From NCBI GenBank assembly GCA_963721585.1, contig CAVRJN010000007.1, forward strand, positions 1,240,001-1,304,000: 64,000 nt of DNA, in the 5' to 3' direction. Below, piece by piece: positions 41,583 through 49,654 of this stretch. The notes beneath the pieces are model-generated. The model searched no databases. It was given only the letters and a program-made list of their open reading frames with translations, and was not told the origin of the DNA. The position numbers were made by a program, and so were the translations under genes. This stretch comes from Bog-473 sp963721585. GTDB lineage: Bacteria > Actinomycetota > Acidimicrobiia > Acidimicrobiales > RAAP-2. Every line of letters starts with the position of its first letter. The first letter of the stretch is position 1.

Positions 41583-42947
41583 TCAGCGTCCGCGCCCCCG
41601 ATCCACGGTCGCGGGCTCGCTCCATCCGAGCCGTGCCCTCGCCGCCGCGATCACACGCTCGGTACCGATGTGATCAGCGAGGCGATGCGCCGGTAGGGCG
41701 GCCAGGTTCGTCGACTCGCCCGCCGGCGCCGGCGCGTGCGCGTGGCCCCACCTTTCCCGGTAGGCGTCCATGGCACGGCTGGCGCCCAGCCACACCGCGT
41801 GGTCGTCGGGGTCGACCGGACGGGGACCGAGGGCGCGCAGGTGATGGTTCGCTGGCACCACCGTCCGGCGCTGCTGGAGCGGCTCTGCCACTCCGACAGG
41901 CCCGGGTGGGACCCATTGCGCAACGAGGCGTTCGACGGCCGAGGCGCTGGCGCCTTGGCGAGCTGCCGCGCCGAAGGCCGCCACGACATCGCGGCGGTGG
42001 GCGCCACCGTGGGCAGGAAGGGAGATCACCCCGGCGAAGCAGTGTTCGTCGAGCACGGCGCGCGCTCCGGGTTCGCGGCCCTGTTCGAACTCCAGGCGGC
42101 CGCCCACGTCGCCCGCCCGCTGCCGCCATTGGGCCTCGACGTCGGCAAACGGGGCGCTAGGCGTCTTCGCCGGACGGGTCGCGGCCCAGGCGATGCGGGC
42201 GCCGCGGCCAGAGTGCACAGCGGTTTCGTACATGTGGCGGCGGATGTCGGCCGCCCGGGTCGAGAATGCACCGAGCAACTCGGGCCCGACGCCCACCACT
42301 TCTGCGGTGCGGCCCGGACCGCCGGTCCACCGAACTCCGAGCGCGGTAGCCAACCCGGCGCGCAGGTGCGCCTCGTAGACTGCTGCGGCGGCCAGGCGAT
42401 GCGCAGCGAGTCCCCGCCGGTCACAGGCCCCCCAGCGCCCGTCCGCACCGTGGACGAGGTTTGCCACCACGACATGGCTGTGGACGTGCGGGTCGCCGTT
42501 CCGGCTGACGCCGTGCGTGAACACGGCCGCGACCGCTCCACTCGTGGACACGACCACGCGGGATGGACCCGAGTGCCGGGTGGCGGTGATGGCGTGCCGC
42601 TCCAGATACGAGAGCGAACCCGCGACGGCCTCGTTGTGCACCGCAACGACCGTGCGCGCCGCCTCGGCGCCGCCCAGTGCGAAGAGCACGCTGGCCGATT
42701 TCGGCGCGCTGAAGGTCAGGTCGAACGCAGGGACGGACACGCGTCCCGATCCGAGCACGACCCCGGTGCGCGGATGGCGGCTCGCGAGCAGTCGGCGGAA
42801 CTCGTCGGCCCGGACAGGCCCGGTGAGGCCGAGCCCCTCCGCTCCGCTCCCGGCCCAGTGGCCCGGTCTGCTGACGGGCAGCTCGCGGGCGAGATCGGAC
42901 AGGTAATAGTCGGCCCGATCCCGCCCGATCCCGTGGACCCCGAGCAT
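41583..42947 (-). CDS. Stand-alone TrwC/MobF-type relaxase
   Basis: 454 residues. The N-terminal ~300 residues are a TrwC relaxase domain: RADYYLSDLARE gives the catalytic tyrosine pair (Tyr14, Tyr15), SVPAFDLTFSAPKSASVLFA is the conserved second motif, and GDPHVHSHVVVANL supplies the three metal-binding histidines (154, 156, 158). It would nick and covalently hold the transferred strand. MobF relaxases normally continue into an SF1 helicase to 900-1700 residues; here the protein ends without one, replaced by ~150 residues of Ala/Arg-rich sequence. The ribosome site GGGAGGCC precedes the ATG. It is convergent with the coupling protein; no other transfer genes are nearby. Confidence 0.88.
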   Translation of the reverse strand: MLGVHGIGRDRADYYLSDLARELPVSRPGHWAGSGAEGLGLTGPVRADEFRRLLASRHPRTGVVLGSGRVSVPAFDLTFSAPKSASVLFALGGAEAARTVVAVHNEAVAGSLSYLERHAITATRHSGPSRVVVSTSGAVAAVFTHGVSRNGDPHVHSHVVVANLVHGADGRWGACDRRGLAAHRLAAAAVYEAHLRAGLATALGVRWTGGPGRTAEVVGVGPELLGAFSTRAADIRRHMYETAVHSGRGARIAWAATRPAKTPSAPFADVEAQWRQRAGDVGGRLEFEQGREPGARAVLDEHCFAGVISLPAHGGAHRRDVVAAFGAAARQGASASAVERLVAQWVPPGPVGVAEPLQQRRTVVPANHHLRALGPRPVDPDDHAVWLGASRAMDAYRERWGHAHAPAPAGESTNLAALPAHRLADHIGTERVIAAARARLGWSEPATVDRGRGR

Positions 42948-42999
42948 GGTGGCCTCCCGTCACCCGACGCACTCGCGGGGGTGAACGGTCGGCCGGCGA

Positions 43000-43416
43000 C
43001 TAGTTCCGCCGGAGCTCCACGACCGGGATCACCCGCGTCGTCGCCTTCTCGTAGTCGCCGAAGCCGGGCTGCACTGCCACCTGGGCGGCATAGAGGCGGT
43101 CCCGCTCCGGTCCCGCGGTGATCGGAACGGCGGTGGCCGTGAAACGGTCGTCGCCGAACTCGACCTCGACCTCGGGGTTGGCCACCAGGTTGTGGTACCA
43201 GTCCGGGCTGGTGGGCGCTCCTGCCTTGGAGGCGAACACGTAGAGGGTGTCGCCCTCGACCAGCGCGACGAGCGGGTTCAGCCGCTTCTCCCCCGACTTG
43301 GCGCCGGTGGTCGTCAGCAGCACCACGGGGGCACCTGCGAAGCCGCCGCCGACCTTGCCGTGGTTGGCACGGAACTCTGCGATGACACCACGGTTGAAAT
43401 CGTTCATGTCGCTCAT
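43000..43416 (-). CDS. F420-type nitroreductase/deazaflavin-dependent oxidoreductase (Ddn family)
   Basis: 138 residues of one split-beta-barrel domain: VVLLTTTGAKSGEKRLNPLV, then VFASKAGAPTSPDWYHNLVA and NPEVEVEFGDDRFTATAV, the signatures of the mycobacterial Ddn family. Members use reduced F420 to reduce quinones or nitro compounds. The ATG overlaps the stop of the upstream PafBC gene (ATGA), so the two are translationally coupled. F420 use fits with fbiD 4 kb away. The substrate is unknown. Confidence 0.9.
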   Translation of the reverse strand: MSDMNDFNRGVIAEFRANHGKVGGGFAGAPVVLLTTTGAKSGEKRLNPLVALVEGDTLYVFASKAGAPTSPDWYHNLVANPEVEVEFGDDRFTATAVPITAGPERDRLYAAQVAVQPGFGDYEKATTRVIPVVELRRN

Positions 43417-45380
43417 GCTCCGACGCTACCGCCTCCGTAGCGGGCCAGCACCCTGCGGGCCGCCTCTGCGGCAAGCCCCGTCAGCTCCGGAGGGCTCACG
43501 ACCCGGACCGCCGGACCGAGTTGCAACAAGAGCCGTTCGAACCAGGCCATACCGGAGACGTCGAGGATCACGTCGGTCACGGTCCCATCCGCGTCGCGTC
43601 GCACGGACCGAACCGGAACGGACTCGGGCACCCACTGCGCGCCCGGGCCGACCTGCAGGTGGACCTCGACGGCACCGGGCCCCGGCACGAACATCTCCTC
43701 CAGGGGCCGCGACCGCGTCACGGCCGGACCGGGGCTGTGTTCCAACGGCCGCACACTGCCTATCCGGTCAACCCGGAATCGCCGCATGTCACCGGCCCGG
43801 TGGCAGTAGGCGTCGAGATACCAGTGCCCGTCGATGGTGGCAACCTGCAGCGGCTCCACCGTCCGTGTCGTCAACTCGTCCCGGGAGCCCGAGAGGTATT
43901 CGATCTCGAGGGCGTGGCCCGCGTCCGCCGCTTCCCGCACCGCGGCGAGCGCGGCCGGCGCGTCGACGTCGAGCCCGACCGCCTCGCGGGACCCGAGGGC
44001 GGCGTCGAGCTTGGCCAGGGCGCGACGCAGGGCGCCATCCTCGGAACCCGGCACCGCGAGCAACAGGCGTGCCGACGCCGCAACCGCGAACCCCTCGGCG
44101 GGAGTCAGGCGACGAGGCCGGGCGTACTCCGCCGGGAGGAAGGCGCGGACGGAGTGCTCGGAGACCTCAATCTCCATGAGCGTGTCCGGTGTGTAGGGCG
44201 GGATGCCGCAGCAGGCCGCGAGCTCCAACTCGGCCGCCAGTTCCTTCTCGCTCATCCCGAAACGCTGCGCAGCGTCGGCGATGGGGGCCTCCCCAACCTG
44301 CGCCAACCAGCCGACCAGCGCCAACAGGCGCCGGAGGCGCCGACTCGTCTCTCGTCCCGGCAGCTGACGCGCCGCCGCGGGCTCCTCCTCGGCCGGCGGG
44401 GCCTCGACCTCGGGCGCTCGGGTATCGGCCGGGAAGGGCGGCGTGGCGTCACGCACCACGTCGAGCCAGGCGGTCAACTCGTCCCGGAAGGCGTCCGGGG
44501 CAAGGACGGTGACGTGATCGGACAGCCCGAGGACCCAGGAGCGGATGGACGCGAAGGACGACACGCCGAGCACCAGGTCGACCGACCCGTCCCCGAGCCG
44601 CTGCACCACCTTGTCCTCGCCGACCTCGTCGACGACCCGACGCGCCTCGAGCGCGTCGACCCGGACCCGCATCTCGACCCGGTCCTCGCCTTCCACCTCC
44701 CACGGCTCTTCAGGCAACGCCGCCTTCACGTCCACACTGACGTCGTCGGGCACCACCGCCTCGCCGGCCTCACCGCGTGTCACCTCGCCTTCGATGCGGT
44801 CCACACGGAACGTCCGCACCGCCGTTCGATCCAGGTCCCATGCCACCAGGTACCAATGGCCGAAACGGAACCAGAGCCCCACAGGAGCCACGCGCCGCTC
44901 CTCCGAGCGGTAGGCGAACACCGCCGTGGCGTGCGTGCGCACGGCCTCGAACAGCTCAATGAGCGCGGCCGACGGCACCAGAGAGGCGATGGGACGCACG
45001 TCGCCCAACCCGGCAGCCCCCAACTTCAGCAACGCATCCCGGCCACTAGGATCGCCCAGGTGGACGCCGGCGACGGCGAGGTGGAGCGCAACCTGCTCGT
45101 CCGGCTCGAGGTCGAGATCGGGCAGGTAGAACGACTCGCGGTCGATCTGGTACCCGTACTGCTCTTGACCCGGCAGGCGTTGCGTGAGGACCGGGATGCC
45201 CTCGTCGCGCAACAGGCGCTTGTCCCGCTCGAAGGCCTGGCGGCGAGCGGAATGCTCGGCTGGGTAGCCAGGGACCTGGTGCGCGATGGCGTCGAGGGTC
45301 AGCGGCTGGCGCGTGTCGAGCAGCACCAGCACGAGATCGGTGACGCGCTCCAGCCGATCGAGCTTCGCAGGGGCGTCCAT
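43413..45380 (-). CDS. pafBC: Fused PafB-PafC WYL-domain transcriptional regulator
   Basis: 655 residues with two consecutive HTH-WYL units. Unit 1: RLERVTDLVLVLLDTRQPLT (HTH) and FGHWYLVAWDLDRTAVRTFR then VDRI. Unit 2: RLRRLLALVGWLAQVGEAPI and DGHWYLDAYCHRAGDMRRFR then VDRIGSV. In mycobacteria PafB and PafC are separate, encoded beside the proteasome accessory factor PafA, and activate the RecA-independent DNA damage response; natural fusions occur in other actinobacteria. No proteasome genes lie in this window. ATG 45380 is chosen since TAGGCT lies 7 bases upstream. It is divergent from the CtaG-like gene. Confidence 0.9.
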   Translation of the reverse strand: MDAPAKLDRLERVTDLVLVLLDTRQPLTLDAIAHQVPGYPAEHSARRQAFERDKRLLRDEGIPVLTQRLPGQEQYGYQIDRESFYLPDLDLEPDEQVALHLAVAGVHLGDPSGRDALLKLGAAGLGDVRPIASLVPSAALIELFEAVRTHATAVFAYRSEERRVAPVGLWFRFGHWYLVAWDLDRTAVRTFRVDRIEGEVTRGEAGEAVVPDDVSVDVKAALPEEPWEVEGEDRVEMRVRVDALEARRVVDEVGEDKVVQRLGDGSVDLVLGVSSFASIRSWVLGLSDHVTVLAPDAFRDELTAWLDVVRDATPPFPADTRAPEVEAPPAEEEPAAARQLPGRETSRRLRRLLALVGWLAQVGEAPIADAAQRFGMSEKELAAELELAACCGIPPYTPDTLMEIEVSEHSVRAFLPAEYARPRRLTPAEGFAVAASARLLLAVPGSEDGALRRALAKLDAALGSREAVGLDVDAPAALAAVREAADAGHALEIEYLSGSRDELTTRTVEPLQVATIDGHWYLDAYCHRAGDMRRFRVDRIGSVRPLEHSPGPAVTRSRPLEEMFVPGPGAVEVHLQVGPGAQWVPESVPVRSVRRDADGTVTDVILDVSGMAWFERLLLQLGPAVRVVSPPELTGLAAEAARRVLARYGGGSVGA

Positions 45381-45409
45381 CGCCAAGAGCCTACGGCGAC
45401 CGCGGACCC

Positions 45410-46282
45410 GTGATCGCCGCCTCCCATCCCCTCGACTGGCATCTCCATTTCGTGTGGCTGCTCGCGTTGCTGGCCCTCGCCGCCGGCTACCTCTGGGCGA
45501 CCCGACATGGCGACGGCGCGGCGACGGGCCGCCAGAAGCTCCTCTTCCTCGGTGGCGTCGTCCTTCTCGCCGGCGCCCTGACCTGGCCGCTGGGCGACCT
45601 GGCCAGCCACTGGCTGCTACTGGCGCTCGTGCTCCAGCGGCTGCTGCTCACCCTCGCCGTGCCACCGCTGCTGGTCCTCGGCACACCCCGCGCCATCATC
45701 GATCGCCTGACCCGGCCCGCGGCCGTCGACGCCGTGCTCCGGGTGGCGGTCCGGCCGGTGCCCGCGGTGGCCATCGTCACCGTGGTCGCCGTCGGCACCC
45801 TGACCGTCGGCGCGGTGAGCCTCGCCGCCCATTCTGTCGTCGCCCGGACCGTCATACAGCTGGTGGTCCTCGGCTCGGGCTTCGTACTGTGGGCACCGGT
45901 CCTGACAGAGCTTCCGGGGGTGCAACGCCTCTCGTCGCTAGGACGCGGGGGATATCTCATCGTGCAGTCGATCGTGCCCAGCTTTCTTTCCATCGTCTGG
46001 ATCTTCGCCCGCCACTCGCTGTACCCACCCTTCAACTACCCGGGCAGGGTCGCGGACATGACGCCGCTCCTCGACCAGGAGCTGGCCGGTTTTCTCGCGA
46101 AGCTGAGCACCATCGCCGTGCTGTGGACCGTGGCGTTCGTGATCATGACGCGGGACCGGACGGCGGAATTCCCCGGCCGGGACACCGATCCGCTCGTCTG
46201 GTCCGACGTCGAACGCGAGATCGAGCGCGCCGATCGCCGCGACCGGCGGCAGCCGTGGTGGCCCGGAGCGCCACCCTCCTGA
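45410..46282 (+). CDS. CtaG-like (caa3-type) cytochrome c oxidase assembly membrane protein
   Basis: 290 residues with seven or so membrane segments, e.g. HFVWLLALLALAAGYLWATR, LLFLGGVVLLAGALTWPLGD and YLIVQSIVPSFLSIVWIFAR. The motif WPLGDLASHWLLLALVLQRL then LLTLAVPPLLVLGTP matches the caa3_CtaG family, membrane proteins linked to copper delivery to the oxidase. A His/Asp-poor hydrophilic C-terminus (DVEREIERADRRDRRQPWW) is cytoplasmic. The start is GTG at 45410, 29 bases from the divergent PafBC start. No oxidase subunit gene lies in the window. Confidence 0.85.
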   Translation: MIAASHPLDWHLHFVWLLALLALAAGYLWATRHGDGAATGRQKLLFLGGVVLLAGALTWPLGDLASHWLLLALVLQRLLLTLAVPPLLVLGTPRAIIDRLTRPAAVDAVLRVAVRPVPAVAIVTVVAVGTLTVGAVSLAAHSVVARTVIQLVVLGSGFVLWAPVLTELPGVQRLSSLGRGGYLIVQSIVPSFLSIVWIFARHSLYPPFNYPGRVADMTPLLDQELAGFLAKLSTIAVLWTVAFVIMTRDRTAEFPGRDTDPLVWSDVEREIERADRRDRRQPWWPGAPPS

Positions 46283-46361
46283 CCCCGGCACCGAACACGG
46301 CGCAGCGCGGCGAGTCGGGACGGGGTCGCGCAACGCCCAGGCAGTAGGGTCTCCTGCTCGT

Positions 46362-46805
46362 ATGGAGGAGGCGTGGTCCGTTGCCGATGTCTACCTTCTG
46401 ACGGCAGGACCCGAGGGCGAGGTGGCCGTCCCGCACCTGACCCTGAGCTTCCTCCACTCCGGCCTCGCATTGGACAAGGCCGATGGCGAACGGGTCTGGG
46501 ACAGCGGCTGGGCCGAACTCGAAGAGGTCTCGCCCGTGGAGCGATCCGTGCTTCCCGACGGCCGTGACGGCGTGGTCGTCGTCGTGCTCGAACGCGGTCG
46601 AGAGGGTCGCCACCGCTTCGTGTTGGCAACCGACGACCCGGTCGGCATGGAGGCCGCAGTCAGAACCCGCGCCGCCGCCCATGGACTTCGGACCAGATCG
46701 GCGCGGCCAGCGGTGTCGCGCCTGCTCATGGTCTGCGTCGCGGTGGCTGCGCTGGCGACCATCACCGCTCTCCTGCTCTCCGCCGCGCACGTCATCCACT
46801 TCTAG
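46362..46805 (+). CDS. Conserved hypothetical protein with C-terminal membrane anchor
   Basis: 147 residues. A cytoplasmic N-terminal ~105 residues (VADVYLLTAGPEGEVAVPHL, GRDGVVVVVLERGREGRHRF) has a compact alternating beta pattern. It is followed by one hydrophobic segment near the end (LLMVCVAVAALATITALLLS) and a short AHVIHF tail, so it would be tail-anchored. No family is recognised. TAGGGT lies 11 bases before the ATG. It converges with the next gene over 14 bases. Confidence 0.6.
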   Translation: MEEAWSVADVYLLTAGPEGEVAVPHLTLSFLHSGLALDKADGERVWDSGWAELEEVSPVERSVLPDGRDGVVVVVLERGREGRHRFVLATDDPVGMEAAVRTRAAAHGLRTRSARPAVSRLLMVCVAVAALATITALLLSAAHVIHF

Positions 46806-46819
46806 GCGCTGGCCGCGCC

Positions 46820-47146
46820 CTACGCGAGTGAGGCGCCCCTGAGCTCGTCGAGCGAGAGCTCGGCGGTCTGATTCCCGCCGCACTGCGGGCAGTGCTCCAC
46901 GTGGCGCCACGAGCGGAGCAGGCGCGTGCCCTCGGGATTGAGCAGCACCACGAACGACTCCGAAATCGGATCGACCTCGAGGCCGTAGTAGGCACGCCAG
47001 GCCGTGGTGGCAGCGTGGGCGTCGAGGGCGAGGCCCTTCAGGACGCGCCGAAAACGCATCCTGTCGGTGTCGAAGATCCAAGTGCTGTGGCAGGACTCGA
47101 GGACGAACAACGCTTCGTCTGTGGGGGGGACCACATCGCTGATCAT
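46820..47146 (-). CDS. Conserved hypothetical protein with a CxxC motif
   Basis: 108 residues. EALFVLESCHSTWIFDTDRM then RFRRVLKGLALDAHAATTAW begins a compact domain, and the C-terminus has HVEHCPQCGGNQTAEL, a single CPQC pair that could hold zinc with other ligands (two His lie just before it). It resembles small actinobacterial proteins of unknown function. There is no signal peptide. Convergent with the tail-anchored protein gene. Confidence 0.65.
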   Translation of the reverse strand: MISDVVPPTDEALFVLESCHSTWIFDTDRMRFRRVLKGLALDAHAATTAWRAYYGLEVDPISESFVVLLNPEGTRLLRSWRHVEHCPQCGGNQTAELSLDELRGASLA

Positions 47147-47231
47147 GCCCGATCCATTACCGATTTCGGCGTCGAATGCGGCTCAGCCTCGTTACGGAAT
47201 TGTGACAATCCGCGTTTTCCCAGCTGAACCC

Positions 47232-48578
47232 CTATTGAGGACCGGCGTCATGCTTCCGGCCTACCATCAGCTCCCGTTTCGTCGAGAGCTGGCGCAGCAC
47301 GGCGCAGAGGACGATACGGCTCTCCGCCGGGTCGACGACCTGGTCGACCAACCCCCGTTCCGCTGCCCGCCACGGATTCAGATAGGCATCCTCGTACGCC
47401 AGCTCCCGGTCCGCCCGTTCCCCCTGGTCCAGACCGCGGTTGAGGATCTGGACGGCACCGGACGCTCCCATGACAGCCACCTCGGCCCCTGGCCAGGCCA
47501 AACAGATGTCGTTCCCGATGCCCCGGGAGTCCATGACGATGTAGGCGCCGCCGAAGGCCTTGCGCAGGATGAGGCACAACCGCGGGACGGTCGCCTGCGC
47601 GTAGGCGAAGGCCAGCTCGGCCCCGTGCCGGATCATGCCCCGCCACTCCAGGTCCTTCCCGGGCAGGAAGCCCGGCGTATCGACCAGGCTCACGATGGGC
47701 AGGTTGAAGGCATCGCAAAGCCGGACGAAACGGGCGCCCTTCTGCGATGCCGCTATGTCGAGGGTCCCGGCAAGTATGCGGGGCTGGTTGGCGATGAACC
47801 CCACCGGCGTCCCGCCCAGACGGCCGAAGGCAGTGACGAGTTGTCCGGCCCACCCCGGCCACAGTTCGCGGAACTCGCCGTCGTCGCACAACGACCGGAC
47901 CACGTCCCGTGCGTCATAGGTGGCCGCCTTGCGGTCGGGAATGACGGTGCGCAGCTCGGGCGTGGGTCGCAGCACCGAGTCGCTCACGGGTGCGGGCGGA
48001 GGGATCTCGTCGGTGTTCGACGGGAGGTACTCGAGAAGCTCGGCCACGGCGCCGTCCACGTCCTCTGACAACACGGCGCACAACCCGCTCGCAGTGGCAT
48101 GGACCCCGGCGCCACCCAGCTGGCTGATCCCGACCTCCATCCCGGTGAATTCGGCCACCATCTGCGGTCCTGAGACGAAGGCCACCGCCTCAGAGCTCAT
48201 GACGACCAGGTCGGAGAGCCCAAGCAGGAGCGCGGGCCCCGAGACCACCGGGCCCGTCGCAGCGGCGATAACGGGCACCTGGCCGCTGCAGCGCGAGATG
48301 GCGGCGGCGGCGCGTCCCCACCCGTGCAGGGCGCCCACGCCGTCGAGCACGTCCGCCCCGCTCGACGCCACGAAGAAGACGAAGGGGATGCCGAGCGCAC
48401 GGGCCTGGTCGGCCGCTTCGGCCAGCCGCACGCCGTCCGCGTACGTGATGGCGCCGCGTCGCAAGGTCCCGAGTGACCGCGCAATAACTGCGTTGCGCCC
48501 GCCGATCCGCCCGACTTCCGACGTGATGGAGCCGACGATGCCCTTGCCGACGACGGGCGCCTCCTCCACTTGGGTCAC
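47232..48578 (-). CDS. Acyl-CoA carboxylase carboxyltransferase (beta) subunit, short form
   Basis: 448 residues. A carboxyltransferase of the acetyl/propionyl-CoA carboxylase type: SLCDDGEFRELWPGWAGQLV, RLGGTPVGFIANQPRILAGT, SLVDTPGFLPGKDLEWRGMI, RKAFGGAYIVMDSRGIGNDI and AWPGAEVAVMGASGAVQILN are the crotonase-fold CT signatures, including the GAYIVM acyl-CoA oxyanion segment. The usual N-terminal ~70 residues (substrate-entry helices) are absent, as are RxHxxGKxTARERI-type motifs. GTG 48578 is supported by TACATT at 8 bases upstream, so the short N-terminus seems genuine. It needs a biotin-carrying alpha subunit from elsewhere. Confidence 0.88.
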   Translation of the reverse strand: MTQVEEAPVVGKGIVGSITSEVGRIGGRNAVIARSLGTLRRGAITYADGVRLAEAADQARALGIPFVFFVASSGADVLDGVGALHGWGRAAAAISRCSGQVPVIAAATGPVVSGPALLLGLSDLVVMSSEAVAFVSGPQMVAEFTGMEVGISQLGGAGVHATASGLCAVLSEDVDGAVAELLEYLPSNTDEIPPPAPVSDSVLRPTPELRTVIPDRKAATYDARDVVRSLCDDGEFRELWPGWAGQLVTAFGRLGGTPVGFIANQPRILAGTLDIAASQKGARFVRLCDAFNLPIVSLVDTPGFLPGKDLEWRGMIRHGAELAFAYAQATVPRLCLILRKAFGGAYIVMDSRGIGNDICLAWPGAEVAVMGASGAVQILNRGLDQGERADRELAYEDAYLNPWRAAERGLVDQVVDPAESRIVLCAVLRQLSTKRELMVGRKHDAGPQ

Positions 48579-48654
48579 TACGACCGAATGTAGACCCTCA
48601 GGGGCGCCGGTCGTCTGGTGAGGATGGCGTGCGGCAGGAAAAGGGCGAGGCGAA

Positions 48655-49146
48655 TTAGAGGTGGTTCGCCTCGGGGCGGCGCCAGGGCCCGGAGCGGCCG
48701 CCCGACTTCTCCCACAGCGCAAGGTTCTCCACGGTCATGGTGCGGTCCGCCGACTTGCACATGTCGTAGACCGTGAGCGCGGCGACGGTGCAGGCCGTCA
48801 TCGCCTCCATCTCGACCCCGGTACGGTCGACGGTCTCGACCTGGGCCTCGACCTCGACGTAGTCGTCGCCGATGGAGAAATTGACGCCGATGGAGCCGAC
48901 CAGGACGGGGTGGCACATGGGGATCAGCTCGGCCGTGCGCTTGGCGGCCTGAATCCCGGCGATCCGGGCCGCTGCCAGCACGTCGCCCTTGGTGATGGCG
49001 TTGTTGGCCACCTTTGTCGTCGTCTCGGGCAGCATCGAGACCCGGCAACGGGCCAGGGCCCGGCGATGCGTGGGTTCACGGGGTGTGACGTCGACCATGC
49101 GGGCGCCGCCCAGCGGGTCGAGATTGGCCAGCATGCGGTCGGACAC
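48655..49146 (-). CDS. moaC: Cyclic pyranopterin monophosphate synthase
   Basis: 163 residues, the usual length. It carries out the second step of molybdenum cofactor synthesis, closing the cyclic phosphate of the pterin with MoaA. RMVDVTPREPTHRRALARCR, NNAITKGDVLAAARIAGIQA, ELIPMCHPVLVGSIGVNFSI, VDRTGVEMEAMTACTVAALT and YDMCKSADRTMTVENLALWE include both catalytic Lys regions and the His-containing substrate loop. GTG 49146 is supported by TAGACT 8 bases upstream; an in-frame ATG lies 12 bases later. It is divergent from the FmdB gene. Confidence 0.95.
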   Translation of the reverse strand: MSDRMLANLDPLGGARMVDVTPREPTHRRALARCRVSMLPETTTKVANNAITKGDVLAAARIAGIQAAKRTAELIPMCHPVLVGSIGVNFSIGDDYVEVEAQVETVDRTGVEMEAMTACTVAALTVYDMCKSADRTMTVENLALWEKSGGRSGPWRRPEANHL

Positions 49147-49207
49147 GAGGGTGAAGTCTACGACCTGCGATGACCGCGGTCCGACGCTGCCGCTCCTTTC
49201 CGGCGGG

Positions 49208-49213
49208 TAGACT
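49208..49213 (+). promoter_or_regulatory. Probable -10 box of the fmdB-like gene
   Basis: TAGACT immediately before, and sharing one base with, the CIRCE-like repeat; transcription would start inside that repeat. Confidence 0.4.
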
Positions 49214-49239
49214 TGGCAGTCTCAGGCAGTGAGTGCCAA
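49213..49239 (+). promoter_or_regulatory. CIRCE-like HrcA operator
   Basis: TTGGCAGTC - 9 bases - GAGTGCCAA, very close to the CIRCE consensus TTAGCACTC-N9-GAGTGCTAA; the right arm fits the high-GC variant exactly and the left arm has one mismatch. The 9-9-9 geometry is right. It sits right after a TAGACT box and 23 bases before the start codon, where HrcA would block transcription. Confidence 0.6.
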
Positions 49240-49261
49240 CCAGCGGCCCCGGAGGATCCCC

Positions 49262-49651
49262 TTGCCGACTTATGAATACGCGTGCACGGCGTGCGGGCAC
49301 CGCCTCGAAGCGGTCCAGAAGTTCACGGACGACCCGTTGACCGAATGCCCCGAGTGCGGCGCAGCGCTACGCAAGGTGTACGGGGCCGTCGGCATCGTCC
49401 TGAAGGGCAGCGGCTTCTACAAGACGGACTCGCGGGCGGCCTCTGGTGGCAACGGCTCCGGAAAGAAGGGTGCCGACGCCCCGGGCGGCGACCGCTCAGC
49501 GGGCGATTCGTCGTCGAAGAAGGACTCGTCCGCGTCCGACAAGGGCACCTCTGACAAGGGCGGCTCTGACAAGGGCGGCTCCGACAAGGGCGGCTCCGGC
49601 CAGAGCGGCTCGGGCAAGGACAGCGCGCCCGCCACGAGCACGGCCAGCTGA
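49262..49651 (+). CDS. FmdB-family zinc ribbon protein with Gly/Ser/Lys/Asp repeat tail
   Basis: 129 residues. MPTYEYACTACGHRLEAVQK and LTECPECGAALRKVYGAVGI give the two CxxC zinc knuckles (C8/C11, C29/C32) of FmdB-type putative regulators. SGFYKTDSR ends the folded part. The remaining ~70 residues are disordered Gly/Ser/Lys/Asp sequence with near-perfect 15-bp repeats encoding D-K-G-G-S. TTG 49262 is chosen: GGAGGA lies about 8 bases upstream and MPTYEY is the family's usual N-terminus. A CIRCE-like box upstream suggests heat-shock control. The biochemical role of FmdB proteins is not established. Confidence 0.85.
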   Translation: MPTYEYACTACGHRLEAVQKFTDDPLTECPECGAALRKVYGAVGIVLKGSGFYKTDSRAASGGNGSGKKGADAPGGDRSAGDSSSKKDSSASDKGTSDKGGSDKGGSDKGGSGQSGSGKDSAPATSTAS

Positions 49652-49654
49652 CGG

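Noticed and set aside
49540..49610. Independent tandem repeat element of 15-bp units
   Set aside because: The units are in frame and encode the D-K-G-G-S repeats of the FmdB-like tail.
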